DNA of 64,000 bases from positions 124,001 to 188,000 of the forward strand of contig CALMRZ010000028.1 of assembly GCA_937872225.1 (NCBI GenBank), given 5' to 3'. The notes below the pieces were generated by a model. That model did not search any database. It was given only the letters and a program-made list of their open reading frames with translations, and had not been told where the DNA came from. The translations under genes and the position numbers were made by a program. This DNA is from an uncultured Spirochaetota bacterium (GTDB taxonomy: Bacteria > Spirochaetota > UBA4802 > UBA5550). Shown piece after piece: positions 26,962-36,362 of the stretch (the first letter of the stretch is position 1; each line of letters opens with the position of its first letter).

Positions 26962-29019
26962 TCAGTTTACCCTTCTCACGTTGCTTCCGTTCATCATGTC
27001 GCCCGACATGGTGAAGGGCATGATGTACCATTCTCCCCGCAGGTACTTGTTCAGTCCGATGGTTATCAGGCCGGGAAGGTCCTGGATGAAGGCCCGGGTG
27101 AATTCCAGGGTGATGTTGAGGGGACTCGCCACCAGCTTATCGTTGAAAACCCCGGTGATCTTGAGGCGGACATTGTTGGAATTGAAGATGAAGGAGTTGA
27201 CCAGGTAGGTCGTGCCCTTTATGTCCATGTTGCCGTAGATCTTGTTGAACTCGAGGTCCCGCAGCTTGTACTTGAGCTCGGACAGGAGGAGGCCCAGGCC
27301 GTTCTGGATGCCGGTGTCAACGAGCTTTCCGCTGTCGATGGTGAACTCGATGTTGCCCCGGGCCGTTTCAAGGATTTTGTCGCTCAGCTCGAAGTCGAAC
27401 TTCGATGTGCCGTTCGCCACGCCGAAGATCCTGTTCCGTATCTTATCATTGGTGTCGATGGCTTTCTGCGTCATGATCCTGCCGAAGTTCAGCGACAGGG
27501 AGGCCCGTGGCGCGCCCTGCCCCATGGTGATCGCGCCGCTCCCGGATACGGTCCCCTCGGCGAAATTGAACTGGAACCCCGGTATGCCGGCGGTGCTCCC
27601 CGCGAGCTGGTACTGGAGCTGTATGTTGCTGACGCGGTACCGGCCGTATTTCAGCTGGCCCACGTTGACGATGCCGCTGATCTCCTTGGGAATGCTGATC
27701 GGCGCGTCCCCCCGGGAGAACCTGTTTTTTTCCGGATCGATCACGATTGTTTCGGCACCCACGTTGATGAAGAGCTTCGAGAAGGAAGCATCGGTCGATG
27801 CAATGGAGAGGGAGCAGGAGTTCCCGTAGAACTTGAAGGGGATCCCCGTCTGCTTGAACCTGTTATCGGTGATTGACAGCGAGGCATGGAGATCGCTGAC
27901 CAGGCCGGACTCGGGGTCGTAGCCGCAATTGGTCAGCCTGAGGTTCCCGTTGTACAGGCCGCCGCTGTAATTAAGGTCGCCCTCGACCCTGCCGAATAGT
28001 TTGGCCGGCAGGAACCTCAGGACGGCGGCGGCGTCCTGGACGGCTGAATTGATGTTCCTAAAGCCGAACCGTATAAGGTTCCCGTCGAACGTAAAGAGCA
28101 GATTATCAATATAAAAAGAGGACTTGTCAATGCCGCCCTGGGTGCGGCCTATGAAAACCGTCCTGCCGGGAATGTCGACCCTGCAGAAGCCGGCGGCGCT
28201 GATCAGCTTTTTCGCGGTGAGCAGGGTCGACGTGGCAATGACGTCGCCCTGAACATGGGTTTTGGTAATAACAAGGTTTTTGACAGTGCCATTGACGACG
28301 TTGTAGGGCAGCCTGACATCCTTGCCCCACCGGTATACCCACAGGAGCGAGGCGTTTTCCAGCTTCACGGCGCCTGATATTTTAAAATCGCCCGTCCCGG
28401 TCTCGATATCAAGTTCAGGCTGAAGGCTTCCCCGGCCCTGGGGCAGTCTGACCGAACAGTCGCTGATTTCGACATTCTTCCGGATCCGTATGGTTGCGTC
28501 TGCGGTATAGGTTCCTGCAAGGGGGGCCAGGTAGGGCGGCGGGTTTGTCAGCGTCACGGTCGCGTCGATAAGCCTGATTTTTGATATTTTTGCCGATACC
28601 CCCGAACCGCCTCCTTTTGTGAGGCCGGTCACGAGCTTTCCGATGTTTGACTCATTGTTGTCGTCAAAGACAATATTGCAGCGCGCTTTCTTGAGGGTTA
28701 TGGAGCTGAAATCGATCTCCATCTGCAGCAGGGAAAGCAGCGAGATGCGGAGGTCCGCCTTTTCGACGCCGGCCAGGACAGGGGATCTCTCGTCCGATTC
28801 GTACACGGTGACATCATCAAGCACTATGCCGCCGATCCCGTAGCCGATATTCTTTATGAGGACCTTTCTTCCCAGGGCGCTTTCGGCCTTTTCGGTCACC
28901 AGCGCCAGTATCCGTTCTGCCGGGTAGAAGGTAACCAGGAGTGTGACGGCTGCGGACAGGACGAGAACAAGGGCGGCAAGAACAATGAAAAAAATTTTAA
29001 ACGTTTTTGCTGGCTTCAC
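26962..29019 (-). CDS. AsmA-like / DUF748-type envelope protein
   Basis: 685 residues from GTG 29019. One N-terminal membrane anchor (IFFIVLAALVLVLSAAVTLLV), then a long beta-rich periplasmic body typical of AsmA/YhdP-type proteins (ALGRKVLIKNIGYGIGGIVL early; repeated short strands such as VSNIQLQYQLAG and ISGAVKLENASL). AsmA-family proteins bridge inner and outer membranes and move phospholipids. Its start overlaps the end of the cNMP gene upstream by 23 bases, so they form one operon. Convergent with leuD, 29 bases between, no terminator seen. Confidence 0.72.
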   Translation of the reverse strand: MKPAKTFKIFFIVLAALVLVLSAAVTLLVTFYPAERILALVTEKAESALGRKVLIKNIGYGIGGIVLDDVTVYESDERSPVLAGVEKADLRISLLSLLQMEIDFSSITLKKARCNIVFDDNNESNIGKLVTGLTKGGGSGVSAKISKIRLIDATVTLTNPPPYLAPLAGTYTADATIRIRKNVEISDCSVRLPQGRGSLQPELDIETGTGDFKISGAVKLENASLLWVYRWGKDVRLPYNVVNGTVKNLVITKTHVQGDVIATSTLLTAKKLISAAGFCRVDIPGRTVFIGRTQGGIDKSSFYIDNLLFTFDGNLIRFGFRNINSAVQDAAAVLRFLPAKLFGRVEGDLNYSGGLYNGNLRLTNCGYDPESGLVSDLHASLSITDNRFKQTGIPFKFYGNSCSLSIASTDASFSKLFINVGAETIVIDPEKNRFSRGDAPISIPKEISGIVNVGQLKYGRYRVSNIQLQYQLAGSTAGIPGFQFNFAEGTVSGSGAITMGQGAPRASLSLNFGRIMTQKAIDTNDKIRNRIFGVANGTSKFDFELSDKILETARGNIEFTIDSGKLVDTGIQNGLGLLLSELKYKLRDLEFNKIYGNMDIKGTTYLVNSFIFNSNNVRLKITGVFNDKLVASPLNITLEFTRAFIQDLPGLITIGLNKYLRGEWYIMPFTMSGDMMNGSNVRRVN

Positions 29020-30217
29020 GTTTTCTTTCCATGGCGGACTTTTTCTTGAAGAATTGCACGTTTTTTTCCAGCTCCAGGATGTCCGTGCAGACTATCTTTC
29101 CTTCAACCAGCTGGAAGTGCTTGTCTTCAAGGAGCTGTACGACGTACATGTCCCCCTTTTCCGGGGGGAGGCCCACCATGTTGATGAGTTCCTTTGTGCC
29201 GAATTCAAAGTTATGGGGCTGCTTGGCTTCGATCCTGATTTTCTGCTTTTCAAGCTGAATGAGAAGGGTATCGTAGATGCGGCCCAGGGGGTCATGGATC
29301 ATCAGGTTTTCGAGCTGGCGGTAGGCCGTCCAGATGCGTTCGCTCAGGAGCTGGATGAGGCGCGTCGCCAGCTGGGGCTGAGCCTGTACCATGCTTTCAA
29401 AGTTGGACTTGTTGATTGCCAGGACTTCCACGTCGCCGAAGGTGATGGCCGAGGCGCTGCGCGGCTTGTTGTCCAGGATGGCCATTTCGCCGAATATGTC
29501 CCCCTGCTTGAGCACCGCCAGGAGCACTTCCTCGTTGACTATCTTGGTGATTTTTACCTTGCCCGCCTGGATGATAAAGAGTTCCTCGCCAGGTTCGTAC
29601 TCGCAGAATATCATGGTGTTGTCGCGGTACTTGCGGTTCATGCCCGCGCGCTGGCCCACTTCCGGCGATTTAAGCGGCGCTTTCATGGACTGGAGCCGCT
29701 GGATTGCGGTGTCGCGGTTCTCCCCGGTCGGCCGGTACTGAAGGTATTTCTGGTACGCGTATACGGCATGGTTGAAGACTTTCTTCTTCACGTAATACTC
29801 CCCGATGTTGAAGAGGTGCGAAGGGTCCTCGGTGGCGACGTTCTTGAAGGTCAGGTTGGTTATGGCCTGGTCGAAATCGCGGAGCTGCCGGCTGAAAAAC
29901 CTGATGATCTTCATGGCCACGGTCGGGTTCTTCTGGATCAGGAGCCCGAACTTTTCCCGTTCGACCGATATGAGGGAGACGTTTTCAAGGGCAACTGCCG
30001 ACTCTATCCTGGCGTGGGCGCTCATGCACGATACGACGCCGAAAAAGTCGCCGGGGCCCAGTATGGAATACGGTTCGGTCGACATCACCGGGTTTTCCTT
30101 GGCAACCTTAACCTTTCCCTTGAGGATAATATAGAAATTGTTGGCGTTCTTTTTCCCTTCTACAATGACAAAGGAATTGGCGAGGTAATTTTCGACTTTA
30201 AACTGTATATCAGCCAT
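28997..30217 (-). CDS. Tandem cyclic-nucleotide-binding protein
   Basis: 406 residues. Two cNMP-binding beta-barrels: residues about 5-120 (GPGDFFGVVSCMSAHARIES) and about 205-325 (GDIFGEMAILDNKPRSASAI, a good phosphate-binding cassette). They are joined by a helical linker with a TPR-like stretch (FNIGEYYVKKKVFNHAVYAY). The C-terminal 80 residues resemble a Crp-type winged helix (FGTKELINMVGLPPEKGDMY). The first barrel has lost the usual Arg in the cassette, the second keeps it. AAGAGGAAC precedes ATG 30217. Probably a second-messenger-responsive regulator. Confidence 0.8.
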   Translation of the reverse strand: MADIQFKVENYLANSFVIVEGKKNANNFYIILKGKVKVAKENPVMSTEPYSILGPGDFFGVVSCMSAHARIESAVALENVSLISVEREKFGLLIQKNPTVAMKIIRFFSRQLRDFDQAITNLTFKNVATEDPSHLFNIGEYYVKKKVFNHAVYAYQKYLQYRPTGENRDTAIQRLQSMKAPLKSPEVGQRAGMNRKYRDNTMIFCEYEPGEELFIIQAGKVKITKIVNEEVLLAVLKQGDIFGEMAILDNKPRSASAITFGDVEVLAINKSNFESMVQAQPQLATRLIQLLSERIWTAYRQLENLMIHDPLGRIYDTLLIQLEKQKIRIEAKQPHNFEFGTKELINMVGLPPEKGDMYVVQLLEDKHFQLVEGKIVCTDILELEKNVQFFKKKSAMERKREASKNV

Positions 30218-30349
30218 TGTTCCTCTTGGTTAAACAATGATATTTTAACACTATGTATAAAATCGGCAAAAAATCAAGTAATTTCTATTATTTTTATCTG
30301 ACCTCTGACTTTAAACACGGCAGCCGGGCGGAATGTGACCGTATTTGAT

Positions 30350-32926
30350 CTATTCGATAAGTTTTTTAAGACGGTGAAGCTCGTTCAGGGCTTCAATGGG
30401 GGTCAGGGAGTCGGTATCGATGTTTTTTATCGCCTGGATGACCAGGTGGTTGGAGGCGTTGAATATTTCGAGCTGATCCGAGTGCTCTTCCTCGTCCGTG
30501 TTCAGGGGCCTGATGTTTTTCCTGCCCTTCTCGAGGCGCTGGAGTATCTGCTCGGCCTTGCCTATGATCGGCTTCGGTATCCCGGCCAGGTTGGCGACGT
30601 GGATGCCGTAGGACTTGTCCGCGGCCCCGCGCACCACTTTGTGCAGAAAGTCGACGCCGTTCAGGTGCTCTTTGACGATGACGGTGTAGTTGACGATTCC
30701 CCGGCGGCTGCCGAGCTTGGTGAGCTCGTGGTAGTGCGTGGCGAAGAGGGTCCGCGCCCGGAGGTAGCGCTGGATGTATTCCACCACGGCCCAGGCTATG
30801 GAGAGGCCGTCGTAGGTGCTGGTCCCGCGGCCGATCTCGTCCATGATGATCAGGCTCCGGGACGTCGCGTTGTTGAGGATGCCGGCTGTCTCGTTCATCT
30901 CGACCAGGAAGGTCGACTCTCCCCGGGAGATGTTATCGGAGGCCCCGATCCTGGTGAAAATCCGGTCGACGATGGAAAGACGGGCTTCCCGGGCCGGCAC
31001 GAAGGACCCGATCTGGGCCATGAGCTGGAGTATCGCGGCCATGCGGATATACGTGGACTTGCCGGACATGTTGGGGCCGGTGATGATCTTTATGATGTTC
31101 TCGTCGGCGTCCAGGTTGATGTCGTTGGGGATGAAGACTTCCCTGGCGTAGAATTTTTCCACGACCGGGTGCCGCCCCTCCCTGATGTGGGTGATGCCGT
31201 CGTCGCTGAAGGCCGGCCTGACATAGCGGTTTTCCACGGCCGAACGGGCAAGGGAGCAGCAGCAGTCGAGGTCGCCGATGATTTCCGCCATCGCCTGGAG
31301 CTCGCCGCGCGCGGCCAGGACCGCCTTCGTCAGCCGGTCGATCTCGTCGTTTTCGATCTGCTGTATTTTTTCGGAAGCGGAGAGGATTTCGGTCTCGAAG
31401 GCCTGCAGCTTTTCCGTCGTAAACCGCTCCGAGCCGACCAGGGTCTGCTTGCGGTAATATGTTTCCGGCATGCCCGGGGCCTGGCCCTTGCTCACCTCGA
31501 TGTAATAGCCCAGGATCTTGTTGTAGCGGATCTTCAGGGTGGACATGCCGAGGTTTTTCTTTTCCTCTTCCTGGTACTCGACGATCCAGTTCTTCGCGTT
31601 GGTCTTCAGCTCGTAGATGCGGTCAAGCTCGGCGTTGAAGCCCTTGCGGATCACCCTGCCGTGCTCCGGGGAAAGGGCGGGGTCGTCGTCGATGGCGTCC
31701 CAGATCATGTCCGCCAGGACGGTAAGGTCAGGCATGCGGACGGCGATCTCCCTGATAAGGTCGTGGGGCTGTTCCGCGAGGAGTGCGCGGACCTGCGCGG
31801 CGGCCCGGGCCGAGTTCATGATGGCGATGAAGTTCCGGGGAAATGCCCGCCCTATGATGAAGCGGGAGATCAGCCGCTCGATGTCGTGGATGCCGGACAG
31901 GAGGTCGGCGACCTGGCCGGTGAGCTGGTGGAACTCGTGAAAATACTGAACCACGTCAAGTCTCTTCTCTATTGCATTGATGTCCAGGAGTGGCTGCAGG
32001 ATGTTCCGTTCAAGGGCGCGCCTGCCCATGGCGGTGCGGGTATAGTCAAGGACGGCGAAGAGGGTGCGGTTTTTCGTCCCGTCCTGCAGGTTCCGTGCCA
32101 GCTCCAGGTTGGAGATGGTCGCGTCGTCCAGGGTCATGATGTCGCCGGACAGAATCTTCCGCGGAAACTTGAGGTGGTCGAAGCTCTTCTTGTGGGTCTC
32201 CTTCAGGTACTGGAGGATGGACCCGGCGGTCATGATGTCCAGGCCGTCGGTAATGCCCAGTCCCTTGGTGCCGGCGATTCTGAAGGTCTCGCATATGATG
32301 TTCGTCATGTAGTCAGCATCATAGAGCCATTCGTTGATGCGGTAGACGGGGATGCCCCTGGTCCGGATGAAGTCGGCGTACGCGCCGTTATCCGGGGAAT
32401 CGCCCTCGTAAAGAACGGCCTCGCGCGGGTTGAACTTGATGATCTCGCTGCGGAACAGGTCCAGGGATTTGTCTATGGGTGACAGGAAGAAGTCCCCCGT
32501 CGATATGTCCACGAAGGCGAGGCCGATGGCCTTCCTGTCGATGATGACCGAGGCGAGAAAGTTGTTTTCGTCCGATGGGAGGAGGTTCGCCTCCACCACG
32601 GTGCCCGGGGTGACGACCCGCACCACCTCGCGCTTCACGACCGGGCCGCTGGAAGGGACCGTTTCCATCTGCTCGCAGATGGCCACGCGCTTTCCCGCCT
32701 TAATGAGGCGCGCGATGTAGCTTTCCGCGGCATGGTAGGGGATGCCGCACATGGGGATGTCGTTCTGCCGCGAGGTAAGGGCGATGTCCAGTATCTTGGA
32801 GGCTATGCGGGCGTCCTCGAAGAACATCTCGTAGAAATCGCCCATGCGGAAAAAGAGCACCTCCTCGGGGTACTGTTTTTTCATGTCCAGGTACTGCTTC
32901 ATGGCAGGGGTGATCTTCGAATCCAT
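30350..32926 (-). CDS. mutS: DNA mismatch repair protein MutS
   Basis: 858 residues, full length. The mismatch-binding motif is near the start (FFRMGDFYEMFFEDA with the Phe-x-Glu) and TPAMKQYLDMKKQYP precedes it. Connector, lever and clamp domains follow. The ATPase has Walker A TGPNMSGKSTYIRM (near 604), Walker B SLIIMDEIGRGTSTYDG (near 680) and FATHYHELTKL. Starts 2 bases after the preceding gene's stop, so it is the last gene of a miaB-SPOR-mutS operon. A long open frame on the opposite strand is a shadow. Confidence 0.97.
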   Translation of the reverse strand: MDSKITPAMKQYLDMKKQYPEEVLFFRMGDFYEMFFEDARIASKILDIALTSRQNDIPMCGIPYHAAESYIARLIKAGKRVAICEQMETVPSSGPVVKREVVRVVTPGTVVEANLLPSDENNFLASVIIDRKAIGLAFVDISTGDFFLSPIDKSLDLFRSEIIKFNPREAVLYEGDSPDNGAYADFIRTRGIPVYRINEWLYDADYMTNIICETFRIAGTKGLGITDGLDIMTAGSILQYLKETHKKSFDHLKFPRKILSGDIMTLDDATISNLELARNLQDGTKNRTLFAVLDYTRTAMGRRALERNILQPLLDINAIEKRLDVVQYFHEFHQLTGQVADLLSGIHDIERLISRFIIGRAFPRNFIAIMNSARAAAQVRALLAEQPHDLIREIAVRMPDLTVLADMIWDAIDDDPALSPEHGRVIRKGFNAELDRIYELKTNAKNWIVEYQEEEKKNLGMSTLKIRYNKILGYYIEVSKGQAPGMPETYYRKQTLVGSERFTTEKLQAFETEILSASEKIQQIENDEIDRLTKAVLAARGELQAMAEIIGDLDCCCSLARSAVENRYVRPAFSDDGITHIREGRHPVVEKFYAREVFIPNDINLDADENIIKIITGPNMSGKSTYIRMAAILQLMAQIGSFVPAREARLSIVDRIFTRIGASDNISRGESTFLVEMNETAGILNNATSRSLIIMDEIGRGTSTYDGLSIAWAVVEYIQRYLRARTLFATHYHELTKLGSRRGIVNYTVIVKEHLNGVDFLHKVVRGAADKSYGIHVANLAGIPKPIIGKAEQILQRLEKGRKNIRPLNTDEEEHSDQLEIFNASNHLVIQAIKNIDTDSLTPIEALNELHRLKKLIE

Positions 32927-32928
32927 CG

Positions 32929-34077
32929 CTATTCCCCGTAAATATAGGAGCGCTCGCCGTCGCCGGAAATGCGCACGATGCGGCCATTGATGCCGTATTC
33001 TTCCGCGAGACGGACCTTCATCTTCAAGGCCGACTCTTCATCGGGGCCCTTTCCCACGTACAGTGTGAACCCGTCCCTGAGCTTCACCGTCCTGAGAAAA
33101 TCGAACTCTTTCAGGAGGCCCTTCAGTTCAGCGGCCTTCTTCGATGAAGGGAGGGGCCCCACCGAAATGGAGTAGAATGCCGTCGAGGCGTCTTCCTCCG
33201 GCAGTTTCTTCTCAGGATGTATGTCTATCTTCTCGGTGGTATCAAGTATTTTTTTCCCCGGCAGGTAGGAGACGCGGCGCGGGTTGTGCTTCATGAGCCC
33301 TTTCATCCGCCGGGACGCCTCGGCCGCCTCGGGGGACCCGGGGTATTTTGAAACAAGGTCGAAATAGGCGGAATAGGATTCATCATACATCTGCCTGTTC
33401 TCGTAAAATTCGCCAAGGAGGTAGAGGACCGCCTGTATGGCGTCGGAGTCTGCATAGCCGAGTGCCATGTCCCTGATGGTGGCGATGTATTCCCGGGAAA
33501 ACCCTGAAGCCGACCGGAGTATATGGGCCAGCAGCAGCAGCGACCGGGCCATGGCGCCGTATTCGTGGTCGGTGTCGATGAGGCGCCGGCATTCGCGCTC
33601 GGCGCCGGCGTAATCGCCGGTGTGGATGAGGGCGATGACCAGGAAGCGGCCGAACATGCCGTCATAGGCGCTTTTCCCCATGCGCTGCCCCTCGCGGGCC
33701 TCCCGCGCCAGGGCGTCCCACTTCGACTGGAGGAATGTTATCTCGCAGATCCGGTGCTGGGCATAGTGACGCCTGCCGTAATGGCGGTACTTGGCTGCGA
33801 CGGTCCGGTATTTTGAGATCGCAGCGTCGGGGGACGATTCGATCTCAGCCAGGATGAGGCGCACGTCGGGGACAAGAGGACTTTCGGAATGGGCCTTGAA
33901 AAAAAGGGAGGATTTATTTTTAACGTCGCCGTATTTTTTTTCAGCCGCCAGCTTCTGCATGGCCCTGAAGTCCTGTTTGTCGGAGCCGGCGGACGTTCGG
34001 GCCGCGGAAAGGCGGTGAGGCTGATAGGCGGCGATGGCCAGCAGGCACGCCGCGGCTATGGCCGGGGCGCTACGCAA
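32929..34077 (-). CDS. Exported TPR-like protein with C-terminal SPOR domain
   Basis: 382 residues from TTG 34077, chosen because AGGGGAC is well placed and the frame overlaps the miaB stop. A signal peptide (AIAAACLLAIAAYQPHRLSAA) is followed by helical TPR-like repeats (about 40-260) and a SPOR domain (about 305-375, FYSISVGPLPSSKKAAELKG and GFTLYVGKGPDEESALKMK). SPOR domains bind denuded peptidoglycan at division sites. An envelope or division role is probable although miaB and mutS give no help. Confidence 0.75.
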   Translation of the reverse strand: MRSAPAIAAACLLAIAAYQPHRLSAARTSAGSDKQDFRAMQKLAAEKKYGDVKNKSSLFFKAHSESPLVPDVRLILAEIESSPDAAISKYRTVAAKYRHYGRRHYAQHRICEITFLQSKWDALAREAREGQRMGKSAYDGMFGRFLVIALIHTGDYAGAERECRRLIDTDHEYGAMARSLLLLAHILRSASGFSREYIATIRDMALGYADSDAIQAVLYLLGEFYENRQMYDESYSAYFDLVSKYPGSPEAAEASRRMKGLMKHNPRRVSYLPGKKILDTTEKIDIHPEKKLPEEDASTAFYSISVGPLPSSKKAAELKGLLKEFDFLRTVKLRDGFTLYVGKGPDEESALKMKVRLAEEYGINGRIVRISGDGERSYIYGE

Positions 34078-35443
34078 TTCTTGTCCCCTGCAGCGTCGAG
34101 CCGAGAACGCCGGAGATCTTTATCTTTATCCTTTTTCCGATATCGTCCCGCGTCCCGGCGGTGATCACCACGTGGTTCAGGTAGGTCTTCCCCATGACCC
34201 GGTCCGGCGATTTCTTGCTGAAGCGCTCGATGATGGCCTCTTCAACGCTGTCTATCCGCTCTTTCAGCTTCTGTTTCGAGATGCCACGCTGAAAGGCGAT
34301 GAGCTTTTCGAGACGGGCGTTTTTTTCCTCGCGGGTGAGGGACTCGGCCAGTGACGCCGCCGGCGTTCCCCGGCGTGATGAATAGGCATAGGTGAAGGCG
34401 TCGTCGAAGCGTATCGTTTCCACGGCGCGCAGGGTGTCTTTGAATTCATCCTCGCTTTCGCCGGGAAAGCCGACGATGAGGTCCGTCGATATCGAGCTGC
34501 GGTCCAGTACGCTCCGTATCTTCCCGATGATCGCCAGGTAATCAGAGATTGTGTAGCCGCGGTTCATCAGCCCGAGAATGCGGTCCGAGCCGCTCTGGAG
34601 CGGCAGGTGGATCGACCGCGATATGTTCGGATTGTCCCGGATGACCAGGAGGATGTCATCGGAAAAGTCTTTCGGATGTGACGTTATGAAGTTTATCCGC
34701 TCGATGCCGCCGATGCGGGCCGAAGCTTCGAGGAGCCGGTAAAAGGGGATATCGGCGCTGTCCGATCCGTACTGGTTCACGTTCTGGCCGAGGAGGGTTA
34801 TCTCCCGTATCCCGCCGTCCGCGAGGGTGCGGATGTATTCGAGGACCTGCGCCGACGGGAAGGATATGAGCCTGCCCCGCACGGCGGGGACTACGCAGTA
34901 GGAACAGAAGTTCTCGCATCCGTGTGTTATGGTCACCCATTTATGCCATTCGGGAGTGTCGTTCACTTTATACAGGTCGTGCTTGATCCTCCCGGAAAAG
35001 TCGCTTATATCCTGGGAAAGGAAGCTCCTGGCCGCGCGGTCCTCAAGGTGCAGGCGCAGCAGCCTGCCTATGTCAGGGGACTGGTACGGCCCAATCACCA
35101 TGTCGGCAACGCCGGTATCGATGAGCTCACGGCCGAGGCGCTGGGCCATGCATCCGGCCACGACGATGATACCGTCCCGGTCGCGCAGCCTGTTACGGTG
35201 GGACCGTATGCGCGAGAGCACCCTGTTCTCGGCATGTTCGCGGACCGAACAGGTGTTGTAAATGGTGATGTCTGCCGCTGCTCCGCCGGGGGCGCTCTGG
35301 AAGCCGTGATCGGACAGTGAAAGGGCCATCAGCTCAGAATCATTCTTGTTCATCTGGCACCCGAAGGTTTCTATGTGATAGGTACGTTTCAAATCGATAT
35401 CCGAGTCGGTGGAAATGCCCCGTCTGTCCGGGCGGTAACCCAT
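34070..35443 (-). CDS. miaB: tRNA-2-methylthio-N6-dimethylallyladenosine synthase MiaB
   Basis: 457 residues. Adds the methylthio group to i6A37 of tRNA. First cluster: C29 (TFGCQMN), C65 (NTCSVREHAE), C98 (AGCMAQ). Radical-SAM cluster: C176-x3-C180-x2-C183 in HGCENFCSYC. A C-terminal TRAM domain follows (about 395-457). The start is uncertain: ATG 35443 and TTG 35470 both lack a Shine-Dalgarno; the real protein probably begins near the LKRTYHIETFGCQ segment. Confidence 0.93.
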   Translation of the reverse strand: MGYRPDRRGISTDSDIDLKRTYHIETFGCQMNKNDSELMALSLSDHGFQSAPGGAAADITIYNTCSVREHAENRVLSRIRSHRNRLRDRDGIIVVAGCMAQRLGRELIDTGVADMVIGPYQSPDIGRLLRLHLEDRAARSFLSQDISDFSGRIKHDLYKVNDTPEWHKWVTITHGCENFCSYCVVPAVRGRLISFPSAQVLEYIRTLADGGIREITLLGQNVNQYGSDSADIPFYRLLEASARIGGIERINFITSHPKDFSDDILLVIRDNPNISRSIHLPLQSGSDRILGLMNRGYTISDYLAIIGKIRSVLDRSSISTDLIVGFPGESEDEFKDTLRAVETIRFDDAFTYAYSSRRGTPAASLAESLTREEKNARLEKLIAFQRGISKQKLKERIDSVEEAIIERFSKKSPDRVMGKTYLNHVVITAGTRDDIGKRIKIKISGVLGSTLQGTRIA

Positions 35444-35508
35444 AATGGCACGATATTGCTGTGTAATCAAACAATTTTTATGCCGTAATTAATCAACTCT
35501 ATTTTCCA

Positions 35509-35545
35509 TCCCGGTGCTCAAATCGCCGGGATTTTTCCTTTTTTC
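35509..35545 (+). terminator. Terminator-like hairpin with no gene in front of it
   Basis: ATCCCGG (35509-35515) pairs with CCGGGAT (35527-35533), followed by TTTTCCTTTTTT. On the plus strand nothing upstream ends here, since miaB starts leftward at 35443. It might end a short antisense or attenuated RNA. Confidence 0.5.
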
Positions 35546-35707
35546 ATAACGGGATTACAGGGGAAAAATCATGCCCGGCAGAGTTTTTTTCTTGAATAGT
35601 AGGGGGGCTGTCGTTACATTATTATTCAAACGGATTTACCGGTTGCAGCGAGGGACAAAAGCCTGCGTGGGCGCGCAGGGAACTGCAGCATATAAAGGGA
35701 GGTTTAT

Positions 35708-35872
35708 ATGGCGATACAAAAGGTTAACGATAGTTCCATTTCCCGCGGTTTGATCGAGAGCATGAAGCAGCAGGGGCAGGAGACGGCGAAACCTGAGGCG
35801 TTGAAGAAATCATCAAAAATGCAGAGTTTCAAAGAGGCCGCCAAGGGTTTCAAGATCGACACCAAGGCATGA
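35708..35872 (+). CDS. Small hypothetical protein (54 aa)
   Basis: ATG 35708 is preceded by GGGAGGTT (35698-35705) and the frame ends with TGA at 35870. The product is hydrophilic and lysine-rich (MAIQKVNDSSISRGLIESMK ... KGFKIDTKA), with no signal or membrane part and likely two helices. A clean terminator follows at 35894 and a structured-looking 150-base leader precedes it, so it appears to be an independent unit just before a PilZ gene. Function unknown; size and charge would fit a small regulator or flagellar/anti-sigma-type peptide. Confidence 0.68.
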   Translation: MAIQKVNDSSISRGLIESMKQQGQETAKPEALKKSSKMQSFKEAAKGFKIDTKA

Positions 35873-35893
35873 TGTATCCGGCGTGAAGGATGG

Positions 35894-35925
35894 AAAAATG
35901 GATACGGCGCGCATCCATTTTTTTT
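35894..35925 (+). terminator. Rho-independent terminator after the 54-aa gene
   Basis: AAAAATGGAT (35894-35903) pairs with ATCCATTTTTTTT (35913-35925) with a 9-base loop and an 8-T tail. Confidence 0.8.
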
Positions 35926-35967
35926 AATGCCGAAATCGTCCGGCAATAACCGAGGAGGGCAAGCCAG

Positions 35968-36324
35968 ATGTCCCGGGATGAATGCAAAAGGGATTTTGTC
36001 CGCATCAACAACCAGTTCAACGTGAGGATCGTTGCGAAGGATGAATCAGCCCGGTACGGTACCCGCGAGATAAATACCTCCCGGTCGATCAACGTGAGCG
36101 CCAGCGGATTGCTGGTAAATGCCGCCGAGCGGATCGATAAGGACTCTATCGTGAACATTACGTTCATGAAGCCCAATACCTTTGATTTCTTCAAGGGGCC
36201 AGGAAAGGTCGTGCGCATCGATGATAACACCGACGGGACCTATAAAATAGCCATCAATTTTATCAACCTGTCCCATGACGACAAACAGATGCTCGATTAT
36301 TACATTCAGCTCGGGGCTCGCTAG
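35968..36324 (+). CDS. PilZ-domain protein (predicted c-di-GMP receptor)
   Basis: 118 residues, one PilZ domain. The two ligand-binding motifs are present: RDFVR (RxxxR, near 8-12) and NVSASG (D/NxSxxG, near 42-47), followed by the beta-barrel (SIVNITFMKP; GKVVRIDDN; YKIAINFINLS). GAGGAGGGC precedes ATG 35968. Alone on the plus strand behind a terminator. Its partner is unknown; flagellar, adhesion or polysaccharide control are the usual targets. Confidence 0.88.
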   Translation: MSRDECKRDFVRINNQFNVRIVAKDESARYGTREINTSRSINVSASGLLVNAAERIDKDSIVNITFMKPNTFDFFKGPGKVVRIDDNTDGTYKIAINFINLSHDDKQMLDYYIQLGAR

Positions 36325-36362
36325 GCCCGCTTCAGAAAGCACTCCTGTCTTATGGCATTTCG

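Noticed and set aside
30335-32482. 715-codon open frame on the plus strand opposite mutS
   Set aside because: Shadow of mutS with a low-complexity Gly/Val/Asp-rich translation and no family motif.
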